This document shows positions 1-7,536 of a DNA stretch of 64,000 bases, one piece after another. Source of the DNA: Actinacidiphila fildesensis. Its GTDB lineage: Bacteria > Actinomycetota > Actinomycetes > Streptomycetales > Streptomycetaceae. The position numbers and the translations under genes were made by a program. The notes under the pieces were generated by a model, which worked only from the letters and a program-made list of their open reading frames with translations, ran no database searches and was not told the origin of the DNA. Location of the stretch: assembly GCF_042652185.1 (NCBI RefSeq), contig NZ_JBHSIX010000028.1. One strand, given 5' to 3'. The stretch's first letter is position 1; every line of letters begins with the position of its first letter.

Positions 1-2
1 CG

Positions 3-128
3 CCCCGACACCTGGACAACGACCATCATCTGCACTGGTCACGCTTCCGACGCCGCAGCCAAGCCCGCGCCCGCAGATGCCACTACCAACGCCGAGGCCA
101 CCACCCCCACATGCGGTTGCAGTATTAG
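3..128 (+). pseudogene. C-terminal remnant of a DDE-type transposase
   Basis: Frame 3 from the window edge stays open to a TAG at 126-128. It encodes about 41 residues with a basic, aromatic tail (HWSRFRRRSQARARRCHYQRR) of the kind that ends many actinobacterial IS transposases. The 5' part lies outside the window, so it cannot be told whether the gene is intact upstream. The IS family is uncertain and no terminal inverted repeat is visible before 149. The next gene is on the opposite strand and ends 20 bp away. Confidence 0.45.
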
Positions 129-148
129 CGCTCCCCGCGGCCGGGCGG

Positions 149-1309
149 TCAGTGCGCGAGGGCGGGGGACCGTACGGGGGTGGGCTCCTCCGGTTCACGG
201 GCTCCGCGGGCTCCGCGGGCTCCGCGGGCTCCGCGGGCTCCGCCGGCGAGGAGTTCGCGGATCTCGCGGACCGCGGTGCGCCCGGCCCGGTTGGCGCCGA
301 TGGTGCTGGCGGAGGGCCCGTAGCCGATGAGGTGGATGCGGGGGTCCTTCGCGACGCGGGTGGTGCCGTCCAGCCGGATGCCGCCGCCGGGCTCACGCAG
401 CCGCAGCGGGGAGAGGTGGTCGAGGGCCGCGCGGAAGCCGGTGGCCCAGAGGATGACGTCGGCCGTCAGCTCGCGGCCGTCGTTCCAGGCGACGCCGTGT
501 TCGGTGACCCGGTCGAAGGCCGGCAGCGGGTCGAGGATCCCGCGCGCCCGCGCGGCGCGGACCGCCTCGGTGGCCGCCAGGCCGGTGACGCTGACCACGC
601 TCTGCGGCGGCAGCCCGGCCCTGACCCGCTCCTCGACGAGGGCGATCGCGGCGCGGCCCCAGTCCTCGTCGAACGGCTGCTCGCGGAAGAGCGGCGGACG
701 CCGGGTGACCCAGGTCGTGTCGGCGACCTCGGCGAGTTCCATCAGCAGCTGCACGGCGGAGGTCCCGCCGCCGACGACGATCACCCGGCGGCCGGCGAAC
801 TCCGCCGCGCCCCGGTAGCCGGCGGTGTGGAGCTGGCGGCCGAGGAAGGTCTCCTGGCCGGGGTAGTGCGGGATGAACGGGCGGTCCCAGGTGCCGGAGG
901 CGTTGATCAGCGCGCGGGCGGACCACGCTCCGGCGTCCGTCTCGACGAGCAGCCGCCCGCCGCCCGCCTCGCGGACCGCCGATACGTTCACCGGGCGGTG
1001 GACGCGCAGGTCGAAGGTGCGCTCGTAACGGTCGAAGTACTCGGAGACCACCTCGGCGGAGGGCCGGGCCGGGTCGGCGCCCTCCAGCGGAAGGCCTGGC
1101 AGGTCGTGGACGCCGTGGGCCTTGGCGTAGGTGAGCGAGGGCCAGCGGAACTGCCACGCGCCGCCGGGGCCGGGGGAGTGGTCCAGGACGGCGAAGCCCT
1201 CGTCGGGACGGAATCCGGCGCGGCTGAGGAAGTACGCGCCCGACAGGCCCGCCTGTCCTGCTCCGATGACGGCGACGTCGACCTCGTGCACTCCGCTCAA
1301 GTCGTTCAC
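149..1309 (-). CDS. FAD-dependent flavin-containing monooxygenase (ArsO/Trk-type NAD(P)-binding protein)
   Basis: This 386-residue protein probably uses FAD and NADPH to oxygenate a small substrate. The N-terminus carries an FAD Rossmann motif GAGQAG at about residues 16-21. A second dinucleotide motif (VIVVGGGTSAVQ) follows in mid-protein, and near the C-terminus there is an ATG-type motif (ILWATGFR) typical of flavoprotein monooxygenases. The GTG start at 1309 was chosen because homology-like sequence begins there; the open frame further upstream is GC-rich shadow. The C-terminus is odd: five GAR tripeptides in a row, encoded by a 9-bp tandem repeat at about 198-241, then a short tail. The substrate cannot be told from sequence. 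Confidence 0.8.
   Translation of the reverse strand: MNDLSGVHEVDVAVIGAGQAGLSGAYFLSRAGFRPDEGFAVLDHSPGPGGAWQFRWPSLTYAKAHGVHDLPGLPLEGADPARPSAEVVSEYFDRYERTFDLRVHRPVNVSAVREAGGGRLLVETDAGAWSARALINASGTWDRPFIPHYPGQETFLGRQLHTAGYRGAAEFAGRRVIVVGGGTSAVQLLMELAEVADTTWVTRRPPLFREQPFDEDWGRAAIALVEERVRAGLPPQSVVSVTGLAATEAVRAARARGILDPLPAFDRVTEHGVAWNDGRELTADVILWATGFRAALDHLSPLRLREPGGGIRLDGTTRVAKDPRIHLIGYGPSASTIGANRAGRTAVREIRELLAGGARGARGARGARGAREPEEPTPVRSPALAH
198..241. repeat. 9-bp tandem repeat (about five units) in the 3' end of the monooxygenase gene
   Basis: The unit GCTCCGCGG is repeated head to tail about five times. In the coding frame on the minus strand it gives the GAR repeat. Copy number is likely to vary by slippage. 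The repeat adds or removes whole codons, so the frame is kept. Confidence 0.85.
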
Positions 1310-1353
1310 GGTTCTACCAACCGTGGGCGGCGCGGAAAGCTTCCCGCGAAGGG

Positions 1354-2241
1354 TCAGTGGCGAGTGGCCGAAGCGTGCGCCGAAACAGGGGTCGAGGAGG
1401 AGGCCGCGGCCTGTTCCGCGGCCGTCGGTGCCGGCATCCGCGGCTCCGACGCCCAGCGCCGCAGCCTGGCCACCCGCTCGGCGGCCTCTTCCAGCCGGGC
1501 GGGTGCGAGGTCCCCGTCGGCCACCGCGCGGGCGGCGGCGGTGTGGATCGCCTCGCGCACCCCCGCACCGCACGCCGGGCCGAGCTGTACGAGGTCGACG
1601 CCGGCGATCCAGGCCAGCACGGCCGCGCCCGGCACGCCCCAGCCGTTGACGATCGACGGGGCGTCGAGGGTGTCGCTGACCACCACCCCGCCGTACCCGA
1701 GGTCGCCGCGCAGCACGCCCGTCACGGCCTGGCCGCTGAGGGTCGCCGGGAGGCCGTCGCCGCCCGGAACGGGCGTCCGTCCGGCGGTGATCGCCCGCAC
1801 CCCGGCGGCGGCCCCTTCGGCGAACGGTCGCAGCGGGCCCTCGCCGGTGAAGGGGCCGAGGGCCGCGGCGACCCCGTGCGCCTGCAGATCGGTCACGAAG
1901 ACGCGGGTCTCGTCGGCGCGCAGCGCCGGCCGGACGCCGAGATGGAAGTTGGCTCCCAGGCCCACCAGTTCGGCGGCCGCGGAACTGCCGCTGCCACCGG
2001 TTCCGGAATCGTTGGCGCGAGGGCTCGGTGCTCCGCCCGGGCGGCCGGTGAGGCCGTCCGGGAGCCGCTCGTGCAGCGCGTCGGTGATCCGGCGGGAGGC
2101 GTCAGGAGTGCTCGCGTAGGCGACCACTCCCGGCATCCCCCGGTCGAGCCCGAGCCGTATCCAGTCCGGCAGCCGTTCGCTGCGGCAGGCGGGGAGCAGG
2201 CAGGCGTCGACCAGCGCGGCGATACGGTGCAAGGTGTTCAC
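1354..2241 (-). CDS. Degenerate glycoside hydrolase family 3 N-terminal-domain protein
   Basis: This 295-residue protein resembles the C-terminal half of the family 3 beta-N-acetylhexosaminidase barrel. The nucleophile strand is recognisable (VVVSDTLDAPS, with the SD pair kept), as is the following helix pattern (AAVLAWIAGVDLVQLG). The usual KHFPGHG catalytic motif is replaced by ALGPFTGEG. The segment that normally carries the DVN..P motif is also eroded. The protein is therefore probably inactive or changed in specificity. The GTG start at 2241 has a purine-rich AAAGGGGGAC ribosome site. It lies 44 bp upstream of the monooxygenase start on the same strand, so the two may be co-transcribed. 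Confidence 0.65.
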   Translation of the reverse strand: MNTLHRIAALVDACLLPACRSERLPDWIRLGLDRGMPGVVAYASTPDASRRITDALHERLPDGLTGRPGGAPSPRANDSGTGGSGSSAAAELVGLGANFHLGVRPALRADETRVFVTDLQAHGVAAALGPFTGEGPLRPFAEGAAAGVRAITAGRTPVPGGDGLPATLSGQAVTGVLRGDLGYGGVVVSDTLDAPSIVNGWGVPGAAVLAWIAGVDLVQLGPACGAGVREAIHTAAARAVADGDLAPARLEEAAERVARLRRWASEPRMPAPTAAEQAAASSSTPVSAHASATRH

Positions 2242-2321
2242 GTCGGCTGTCCCCCTTTGGCGCGCGGCGGCAGTGGGAGGGTATCCCGACAGCGGGCAAA
2301 TGGTCCAGACCAATCGGGAAG

Positions 2322-2367
2322 CGGCTGCCCGTCCGCCGGGAACGATCTCCCGGCGGACGGGCAGCCG
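2322..2367 (-). terminator. Strong hairpin terminator of the ssu operon
   Basis: A perfect 20-bp inverted repeat (2322-2341 and 2348-2367) with a six-base loop lies 16 bp beyond the ssuD stop codon. There is no long U tract, as is usual in streptomycetes. It should end leftward ssu transcripts before the GH3 gene. Confidence 0.85.
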
Positions 2368-2383
2368 TGAACTCCGCCGCCGC

Positions 2384-3592
2384 TCAACGCCCCCCGGCGA
2401 GCAGCAGCGGCGCACCGCCCGGCGCGGACGCCGGACGGCCGTTCGTGGCCGGGACCCCGGCCAGCGGGGAGCCGGGGACGGTGTCGAGCAGTCCGCGTGC
2501 CGCCAGCTCGGGCGTCACGCCCTCGCCGAACCAGTACGCCTCCTCCAGGTGCGGGTAGCCGGAGAGCACGAAGTGGTCGACGCCCAGGGCGTGGTACTCC
2601 TCGATCCGGTCCGCGACCTCGGCGTGGTTGCCCACCAGCGCCGTTCCCGCGCCGCCGCGCACCAGCCCCACCCCGGCCCACAGGTTGGGGGAGATCTCCA
2701 GCTTGTCGCGGGAGCCGCCGTGCAGGGCCAGCATCCGCTGCTGGCCGACCGACTCGCTCTTGCCGAGGGCCTGCTGGGCGGCGGCGACGGTGTCGTCGTC
2801 GAGGTCGTCCAGCAGCCGGTTCGCGGTCACCCAGGCGTCCTTCGACGAGTCGCGCGAGATGACGTGCAGCCGGATGCCGAACCTGACCGTGCGGCCCTCC
2901 GCCTCCGCGAGCCCGCGGATCCAGTCGATCTTCTGCTTGACCTGCTCGGGCGGCTCCCCCCAGGTCAGATAGACATCCGCGTTCCGGGCCGCGACCGGTC
3001 CCGCGGCCGGCGACGAGCCGCCGAAGAAGACCGGCGGGCGCGGCTCGGGCGGCAGCGCCACCAGGCCGCCCTCCACCTGGTAGTGCTCGCCGTGGAAGTC
3101 GAACGGCTTGCCCTCCCAGGCCCCGCGCACCACCGTCAGGAACTCGTCGGTCCTGGCGTAGCGGTTGTCGTGGTCCAGATGGTCGCCGAAGCGCTTCTGC
3201 TCGGTGGAGTCACCGCCGGTCACGACGTTCAGCATCAGCCGGCCGCGGGTGATCCGCTGGTACGTGGCGGCCATCTGCGCCGCCAGCACCGGCGAGATGA
3301 CACCGGGCCGGAACGCCACCAGGAACTTCAGCCGGTCGGTGTGCTGCGAGAGCGCCACCGTCGTCAGCCAGGCGTCCTCGCACCAGGTGCCGGTCGGCGT
3401 CAGGACGGCCTCGAAGCCCAACTGGTCCGCGGCGCGGGCGATCTGCGCCAGGTAGTCGATGTCGGGCGCGCGGACCCCGCTGATCGGAGTGATCCGCGAG
3501 CGCTTGATGCCGCCGTCGGTGTAGGCGTGGCGGTCGACCAGGGTCCGGCCGTCGCCGCCCGTGGGAAGGAACCAGTGCAGGTGCACGGACAT
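2384..3592 (-). CDS. ssuD: FMNH2-dependent alkanesulfonate monooxygenase SsuD
   Basis: SsuD cleaves alkanesulfonates with O2 and FMNH2, releasing sulfite for sulfur assimilation. The 402-residue product follows the SsuD pattern closely along its length: HWFLPT at the N-terminus, PTGTWCEDAW, LTWGEPPEQVK, FGIRLHVI, SPNLWAGVGLVRGGAGTALVG in outline, and LSGYPHLEEAYWFGEG. It is slightly longer than the roughly 380-residue E. coli enzyme because of a Gly/Ala/Pro-rich tail. The ATG at 3592 overlaps the ssuA stop as ATGA, so the two are translationally coupled. No ssuE flavin reductase is present in the window, so reduced FMN must come from elsewhere. Confidence 0.95.
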   Translation of the reverse strand: MSVHLHWFLPTGGDGRTLVDRHAYTDGGIKRSRITPISGVRAPDIDYLAQIARAADQLGFEAVLTPTGTWCEDAWLTTVALSQHTDRLKFLVAFRPGVISPVLAAQMAATYQRITRGRLMLNVVTGGDSTEQKRFGDHLDHDNRYARTDEFLTVVRGAWEGKPFDFHGEHYQVEGGLVALPPEPRPPVFFGGSSPAAGPVAARNADVYLTWGEPPEQVKQKIDWIRGLAEAEGRTVRFGIRLHVISRDSSKDAWVTANRLLDDLDDDTVAAAQQALGKSESVGQQRMLALHGGSRDKLEISPNLWAGVGLVRGGAGTALVGNHAEVADRIEEYHALGVDHFVLSGYPHLEEAYWFGEGVTPELAARGLLDTVPGSPLAGVPATNGRPASAPGGAPLLLAGGR

Positions 3593-4629
3593 CAGGAGGA
3601 GGCCTTTCCGAAGGTGCGAGCCGGTGTGTTCGACGCCGGCAGACCGGTGTTGAAGCGCTGGTCGACGAAGTCCTTGAACGTGAAGTGGTTCGGGATCAGC
3701 CGGAGATCGGCGAAGGTGTCGGCGATCTTCTGCTCGGAGGCGATCGCGGCGTCGTCCACGGCGACCGCCACCCGGGTTCCACTGCTGCGCTTCACCGCGT
3801 CCAGCGCGACGGCGTAGGGCAGCCCGGTCTCCTTCGACCAGACCTTCGCCCACTCCTCGGGGTGCTTGAACGCCCAGTCCTGGGCCCGGCGCAGCCGGCC
3901 GAGGTAGTCACCGATCGCCTGGGACTTGTTCTTGTCCGCCAGTGCCGCGGGCGCGGCGACCTGGAAGGACAGCCCGTTGACGACGCCGTCCCCGGTGGTC
4001 AGCACCCGGGCGCCGGTGTTGCGCAGGATCTGCGAGGTGTAGGGGTCCCAGATGGCCCAGGAGTCCACCCGGCCCCGGCTGAACGCCGCCAGGGCGTCGG
4101 CCGGCTGCAGATAGCTGACTTTGACGTCGGTGAGCTTCAGGCCCGCCTTCGCGAGTGAGGCCACCAGCTGGAAGTGGGCGGAACTGCCCTGCGCGACCGC
4201 CACCGACTTGCCCTTGAGGTCGGCCACCGACGTCAGATCCGAGCCCTTGGGCACCGCGATGACCTCACCGGCGGACGAGCCGTGCGAGGCGCCGACCACC
4301 GTGACCTTCGAGTGGGCGCCCGCCGCGAAGACCGGCGGGGTGTTGCCGACCCCGCCGATGTCCACGGCCCGCGCGTTGACCGCTTCGAGCAGGGGTGGCC
4401 CGGAGGTGAAGGTCGACCATTTGATCTTGTACGGGACCTTCTCCAGTTCCCCGGCGGCCCGCAGGATCGTCTCGGAACCGCCTTTCTGGTCACCGACGTT
4501 GAGCGTGACGCTCCCCAGGCCACCCGAGGTGTTCGACGAGCCCGAGGAGTCGTCGGCCGCGGACGACCCGCCGCAGGCGGTCAGCAGAAGGGCGAGCGGG
4601 AGCAGCAGGGCGGGGGCGAAGCGTTTCAT
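3592..4629 (-). CDS. ssuA: Aliphatic sulfonate ABC transporter substrate-binding lipoprotein SsuA
   Basis: This 345-residue periplasmic-type binding protein begins with a lipoprotein signal peptide (MKRFAPALLL...LLTAC) whose lipobox cysteine is at about residue 20. A Ser/Gly linker follows. The body carries NMT1/SsuA-like sequence (VGDQKGG, AVNARAVDIGGVGNTPP, WAIWDPYT). It should deliver sulfonates to SsuBC. The ATG at 4629 has no clear Shine-Dalgarno. It lies 73 bp after the ssuB stop, a longer gap than the other junctions in the operon. Confidence 0.93.
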   Translation of the reverse strand: MKRFAPALLLPLALLLTACGGSSAADDSSGSSNTSGGLGSVTLNVGDQKGGSETILRAAGELEKVPYKIKWSTFTSGPPLLEAVNARAVDIGGVGNTPPVFAAGAHSKVTVVGASHGSSAGEVIAVPKGSDLTSVADLKGKSVAVAQGSSAHFQLVASLAKAGLKLTDVKVSYLQPADALAAFSRGRVDSWAIWDPYTSQILRNTGARVLTTGDGVVNGLSFQVAAPAALADKNKSQAIGDYLGRLRRAQDWAFKHPEEWAKVWSKETGLPYAVALDAVKRSSGTRVAVAVDDAAIASEQKIADTFADLRLIPNHFTFKDFVDQRFNTGLPASNTPARTFGKASS

Positions 4630-4702
4630 GGGAGGTCGTTTCTTCCGTTCGGAACGAGCGCGAGAGGTCAAGAGGTCGGGAGGTCGCAGGGTCGAGAGGT
4701 CG

Positions 4703-5530
4703 TCAGGCCGCCTGGGCGGCCGGGTGGTTGTCCACGCCGAGCTGATCGAGCAGACGGGACCGCAGTTCGGCGAACCGGGGGTCACCCGGATCGCGGGGGC
4801 GCGGCAGTGCGACGGGGTTGTCGTGGGCGATCACGCCGTTCTCCATCACCAGGGCGCGGTCGGCGAGCAGCAGGGCCTCGTCCACGTCATGGGTGACGAG
4901 CAGCACCGCGCACCCGCGCCGCTGCCACAGTTCGGCGACCAGCCGCTGGGCGGTGATCCGGGTCAGCGCGTCCAAAGCGCCGAACGGCTCGTCGAGCAGC
5001 AGCAGATCCGGCTCCCGCACCAGGGCGCGGGCCAGCGAGGCGCGCTGGGCCTCGCCGCCGGAGAGCGTCTTGGGCCAGGCGCCGGACCGGTGGCCGAGCC
5101 CGACCTCCTCCAGCGCCTGCTCCGCGACCGCGCGGTCGGGGTGGCCGGGCAGCCCGAGCAGCACGTTGCGCCACACCGGCTTCCACGGCATCAGGCGCGG
5201 CGACTGGAAGGCGACCGCACGCCGGCGCGGCACCAGCACCGAACCCTCGACCTCGCGGTCAAGACCGGCCAGCACCCGCAGCAGCGTGCTCTTGCCGCAG
5301 CCGCTGCGCCCGAGCAGGGCGGTGAACTCGCCCGGCCGGATGTCGAGATCGAGCCGGTCGATCACGGCGCGCCCGTCGAAGGCGCGGGTCAGCCCCTCGA
5401 CCCGGACCGCCGTTCCGGCCCCCGTTCCTGTTCCTGTCCCCGTTCCCGTCCCCGTTCCCGGACGGTCCGGCTTCCGGTCGGTCTTCTGGCCTGCGGGCCG
5501 GATCACTTGCCGGTGAAGGTCGGTCGCCAT
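4703..5530 (-). CDS. ssuB: Sulfonate ABC transporter ATPase SsuB
   Basis: This 275-residue ATPase has Walker A GRSGCGKST, the ABC signature LSGGEAQR, Walker B LLLLDEPFGALD and a switch histidine in VTHDVDEAL. The ATG at 5530 lies inside the end of ssuC (28-bp overlap) behind an AAAGG element. Residues about 25-40 are an unusual run of alternating Gly-Thr, encoded by near-perfect 6-bp repeats at about 5411-5463. This is an N-terminal linker that ordinary SsuB proteins lack. A start downstream of the repeat is possible but has no obvious ribosome site. Confidence 0.93.
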   Translation of the reverse strand: MATDLHRQVIRPAGQKTDRKPDRPGTGTGTGTGTGTGAGTAVRVEGLTRAFDGRAVIDRLDLDIRPGEFTALLGRSGCGKSTLLRVLAGLDREVEGSVLVPRRRAVAFQSPRLMPWKPVWRNVLLGLPGHPDRAVAEQALEEVGLGHRSGAWPKTLSGGEAQRASLARALVREPDLLLLDEPFGALDALTRITAQRLVAELWQRRGCAVLLVTHDVDEALLLADRALVMENGVIAHDNPVALPRPRDPGDPRFAELRSRLLDQLGVDNHPAAQAA

Positions 5531-6363
5531 TGCAGCAGCAGCCTTTCGAGAGTGCGGACGACGATGTCGGCGGTCAGGCCGAGGAAGGCGTAGACGACGA
5601 GGCAGACGACGATCACGTCGGTCCTGAAGAACTCGCGGGCCTGGTTCATGACGAAGCCGATGCCGTCGTCGGCGTTGATCTGCTCGCTGAACACCAGCGC
5701 CAGCCACGCGGTCGCCAGCGAGTAGCGCAGCCCGGTCATCGCGCCGGGCAGCGCGCCCGGCAGGACGACATGGCGCACCAGGCCCCAGCGGGACAGGCCG
5801 AGCGAGGTGCCGGCCTCGATGAGCTGTTCGTCCACGCCGCGGATGCCGGCGTAGACGTTCAGATAGAGGTGGAAGGCGACACCCAGCGAGATCAGCGCGA
5901 TCTTGGGCGCCTCGCCGATGCCGAGCCAGATGATGAACAGCGGGATCAGACCGACCCAGGGCACGGTCCGCAGCATCTGCACGCTCGCGTCGACCAGGTC
6001 CTCGCCGAGCCGGGAGAGCCCGGAGACCAGAGCGAGCGCGGTGCCCGCCAGAACGCCGAACACGAGGCCGAGGGCGACGCGTTGGAGCGAGACCAGCATC
6101 GCCGACGGCAGCGTCCCGTCCGCGATCAGCTCCTTCCCGGCCCGCGCGATGGTGCCGGGGGAGGCGAGGATGTCGGGCTCCAGGACCCCGGTGCTGCTCA
6201 GCACCTGCCACAGGGCCAGCAGGAGCAGGGGTCCCGCGGTGCGGCGCAGCCAGCGGGGTACGTGGCGGCGCCGGGAGGCCGCCGAGATGATCGGTTCCAG
6301 CTCAAGGACGTCGCCCTGGTCGGGAATTACGGATATGTCCGGCGGTGGTTTGCTGATGGTCAT
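5503..6363 (-). CDS. ssuC: Sulfonate ABC transporter permease SsuC
   Basis: This 286-residue BPD-type permease has a cytoplasmic N-terminus followed by about six hydrophobic segments. The EAA-loop region reads EAGTSLGLSRWGLVRHVVLPGALPG, and TVPWVGLIPLFIIWLGIGE is also characteristic. It is the first structural gene of the operon, 155 bp after the leader peptide stop. It overlaps ssuB by 28 bp. Confidence 0.93.
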   Translation of the reverse strand: MTISKPPPDISVIPDQGDVLELEPIISAASRRRHVPRWLRRTAGPLLLLALWQVLSSTGVLEPDILASPGTIARAGKELIADGTLPSAMLVSLQRVALGLVFGVLAGTALALVSGLSRLGEDLVDASVQMLRTVPWVGLIPLFIIWLGIGEAPKIALISLGVAFHLYLNVYAGIRGVDEQLIEAGTSLGLSRWGLVRHVVLPGALPGAMTGLRYSLATAWLALVFSEQINADDGIGFVMNQAREFFRTDVIVVCLVVYAFLGLTADIVVRTLERLLLQWRPTFTGK

Positions 6364-6427
6364 GGCGACTCCACGGCGGGGCGGCAGACGGAGACACGCC
6401 TCGGCGCGCAGGCTCCCGACGGGTCGG

Positions 6428-6449
6428 ATCCGTACGAATCCGTACGGAT
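6428..6449. promoter_or_regulatory. Repeated palindromic element in the ssu leader region
   Basis: Two direct copies of ATCCGTACG are adjacent, and the second is part of the 12-bp palindrome ATCCGTACGGAT (6438-6449). It sits in the untranslated stretch between the leader peptide and ssuC. It may be an RNA structure or an operator; the regulator is unknown. Confidence 0.35.
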
Positions 6450-6518
6450 ATGTGCGGGATCAGCCCGGGAGCGCGCTAAAGAGCGAGGCGAGAAGAAGGA
6501 CGAACGAGTGAGAAGGCG

Positions 6519-6602
6519 TCAGCAGCCGCGACGACACGCGGCGGAGGCCACCCGCAGCAGGTCGATGTGACCGCGCGTGGTGAGCAGAAGAGGACGCAAC
6601 AT
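6519..6602 (-). CDS. Sulfur-gene leader peptide (27 residues)
   Basis: A short frame upstream of ssuC encodes MLRPLLLTTRGHIDLLRVAS followed by AACRRGC. The RxHxDLLRVASAxC core is the hallmark of the short putative leader peptides that precede sulfur-assimilation genes in streptomycetes and mycobacteria. Two cysteine codons lie near the end, as expected if stalling at Cys senses cysteine supply. The promoter at 6610-6639 places the transcription start about at this ATG, so the peptide is probably translated from a leaderless mRNA. It is too short for ordinary gene callers. Confidence 0.85.
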   Translation of the reverse strand: MLRPLLLTTRGHIDLLRVASAACRRGC

Positions 6603-6609
6603 GCGGGAG

Positions 6610-6639
6610 AACCTAGCGAGCCGTCCCGTACCCGGTCAA
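6610..6639 (-). promoter_or_regulatory. ssu operon promoter (TTGACC-N18-TAGGTT)
   Basis: On the minus strand, TTGACC (6634-6639) is followed after 18 bases by TAGGTT (6610-6615). This is a good match to the principal sigma factor consensus. The -10 box ends seven bases before the leader-peptide ATG, so the mRNA should start at or next to that codon. Confidence 0.75.
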
Positions 6640-6705
6640 CGTCGTCTCGCCACCCGGACGGGAATCTCAAACGCGGATCCGGCGGCGTTGGGCGACCATG
6701 GAGAC

Positions 6706-7128
6706 ATGGCCGACGCGTTCACCACCCGCACCCTCGACATCCCGACCGGCTCCGCCGAGACCGTCCACGATCTCACCGCAGCCTGCACCGAGTTCCTCGA
6801 CCAGGCCGCACACGGCCGCGACGGGCTGCTCAACGTCTTCGTCCCGCACGCCACCGCGGGCATCGCCGTCATGGAGACCGGAGCCGGCAGCGACGACGAC
6901 CTGCTGTCCGCACTCCACGACCTGCTCCCCGCCGACGACCGCTGGCGCCACCGCCACGGCAGCCCCGGCCACGGCCGCGACCACGTCCTCCCGGCCCTGG
7001 TCCCGCCGCACGCCACCCTGCCGGTGATCGCCGGCCGCCTGGAACTGGGAACCTGGCAGTCCGTCGTCCTGGTGGACACCAACCACGACAACCCGCGGCG
7101 CCAGGTGCGGCTGTCCTTCCTTGGATGA
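6706..7128 (+). CDS. yjbQ: YjbQ family protein (UPF0047, secondary thiamine-phosphate synthase-like)
   Basis: This 140-residue single-domain protein matches the YjbQ family, which has weak thiamine-phosphate synthase activity in E. coli and an unsettled true role. Family features seen are GLLNVFVPHATAGIAVMETG, a conserved His in the HATAG segment, DDRWRHRHG and the C-terminal GTWQSVVLVDTN..NPRR block. ATG at 6706 was chosen because upstream frame extensions run through the ssu promoter. The last 50-60 bases recur twice more in the window, at about 22.0 and 30.8 kb. The gene 3' end therefore looks like an integration target. Confidence 0.9.
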   Translation: MADAFTTRTLDIPTGSAETVHDLTAACTEFLDQAAHGRDGLLNVFVPHATAGIAVMETGAGSDDDLLSALHDLLPADDRWRHRHGSPGHGRDHVLPALVPPHATLPVIAGRLELGTWQSVVLVDTNHDNPRRQVRLSFLG

Positions 7129-7536
7129 CACAAGGATCCGTCGGGTGAGCTGAGCTTCCGACCTCGTCGTCCCGAATCACGGGCACGCCAGTCACTCAGG
7201 TCGTCTACGGCTCCGCGCTCCTCGGCGGTGGTCGTTGACCGCCGCCGCTCCTCCGTCCGTTCGGTGGACTGCTGGGTGGTCTCGCGCATACATCAGCGTG
7301 CTGATGGTCTCGTACCTGCGGATCGAACCATCCGGCGCCTCCATGTCCCGGGCCTCGGGCTGCCGTGGTGGGTGGCTACGAAGGGCCGCCCACCACGGAA
7401 CTCTTGGCCGGTATCTCCCCCGGCACACCACCGCGCTTCGTCACCGGGTTCGCCCGCCAAGGCCCTGTCCTATCGATCTCGCCGGGAGCGCGACGTCGGA
7501 CAAGATCGACCGGACTGGGCATTGGCGAGCCGGTGG
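7129..7536. other. Gene-free junction after yjbQ
   Basis: About 400 bp between the yjbQ stop and the hydroxylase stop. No convincing coding frame or transposase remnant is seen. Its right part holds the long inverted repeat listed separately; the left part has no recognisable structure. It would be the left edge of the accessory block if yjbQ is the insertion target. Confidence 0.6.
7443..7535 (-). terminator. Very long imperfect inverted repeat after the hydroxylase gene
   Basis: Left arm about 7443-7483 pairs with right arm about 7498-7535. Both contain CACCGG, CGCCAA, GCCC and TCGATCT blocks in matching order, with a few mismatches and one small gap. The right arm begins immediately at the hydroxylase stop codon. 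This is probably the transcription terminator of the biosynthetic cluster, though the size also fits a degraded pair of mobile-element ends. Confidence 0.6.

Noticed and set aside
77..2370. Long plus-strand open frames opposite the monooxygenase and GH3 genes
   Set aside because: They are Gly/Arg/Pro-rich antisense readings of recognisable minus-strand genes and carry no domain motif; the high GC content makes such frames common.
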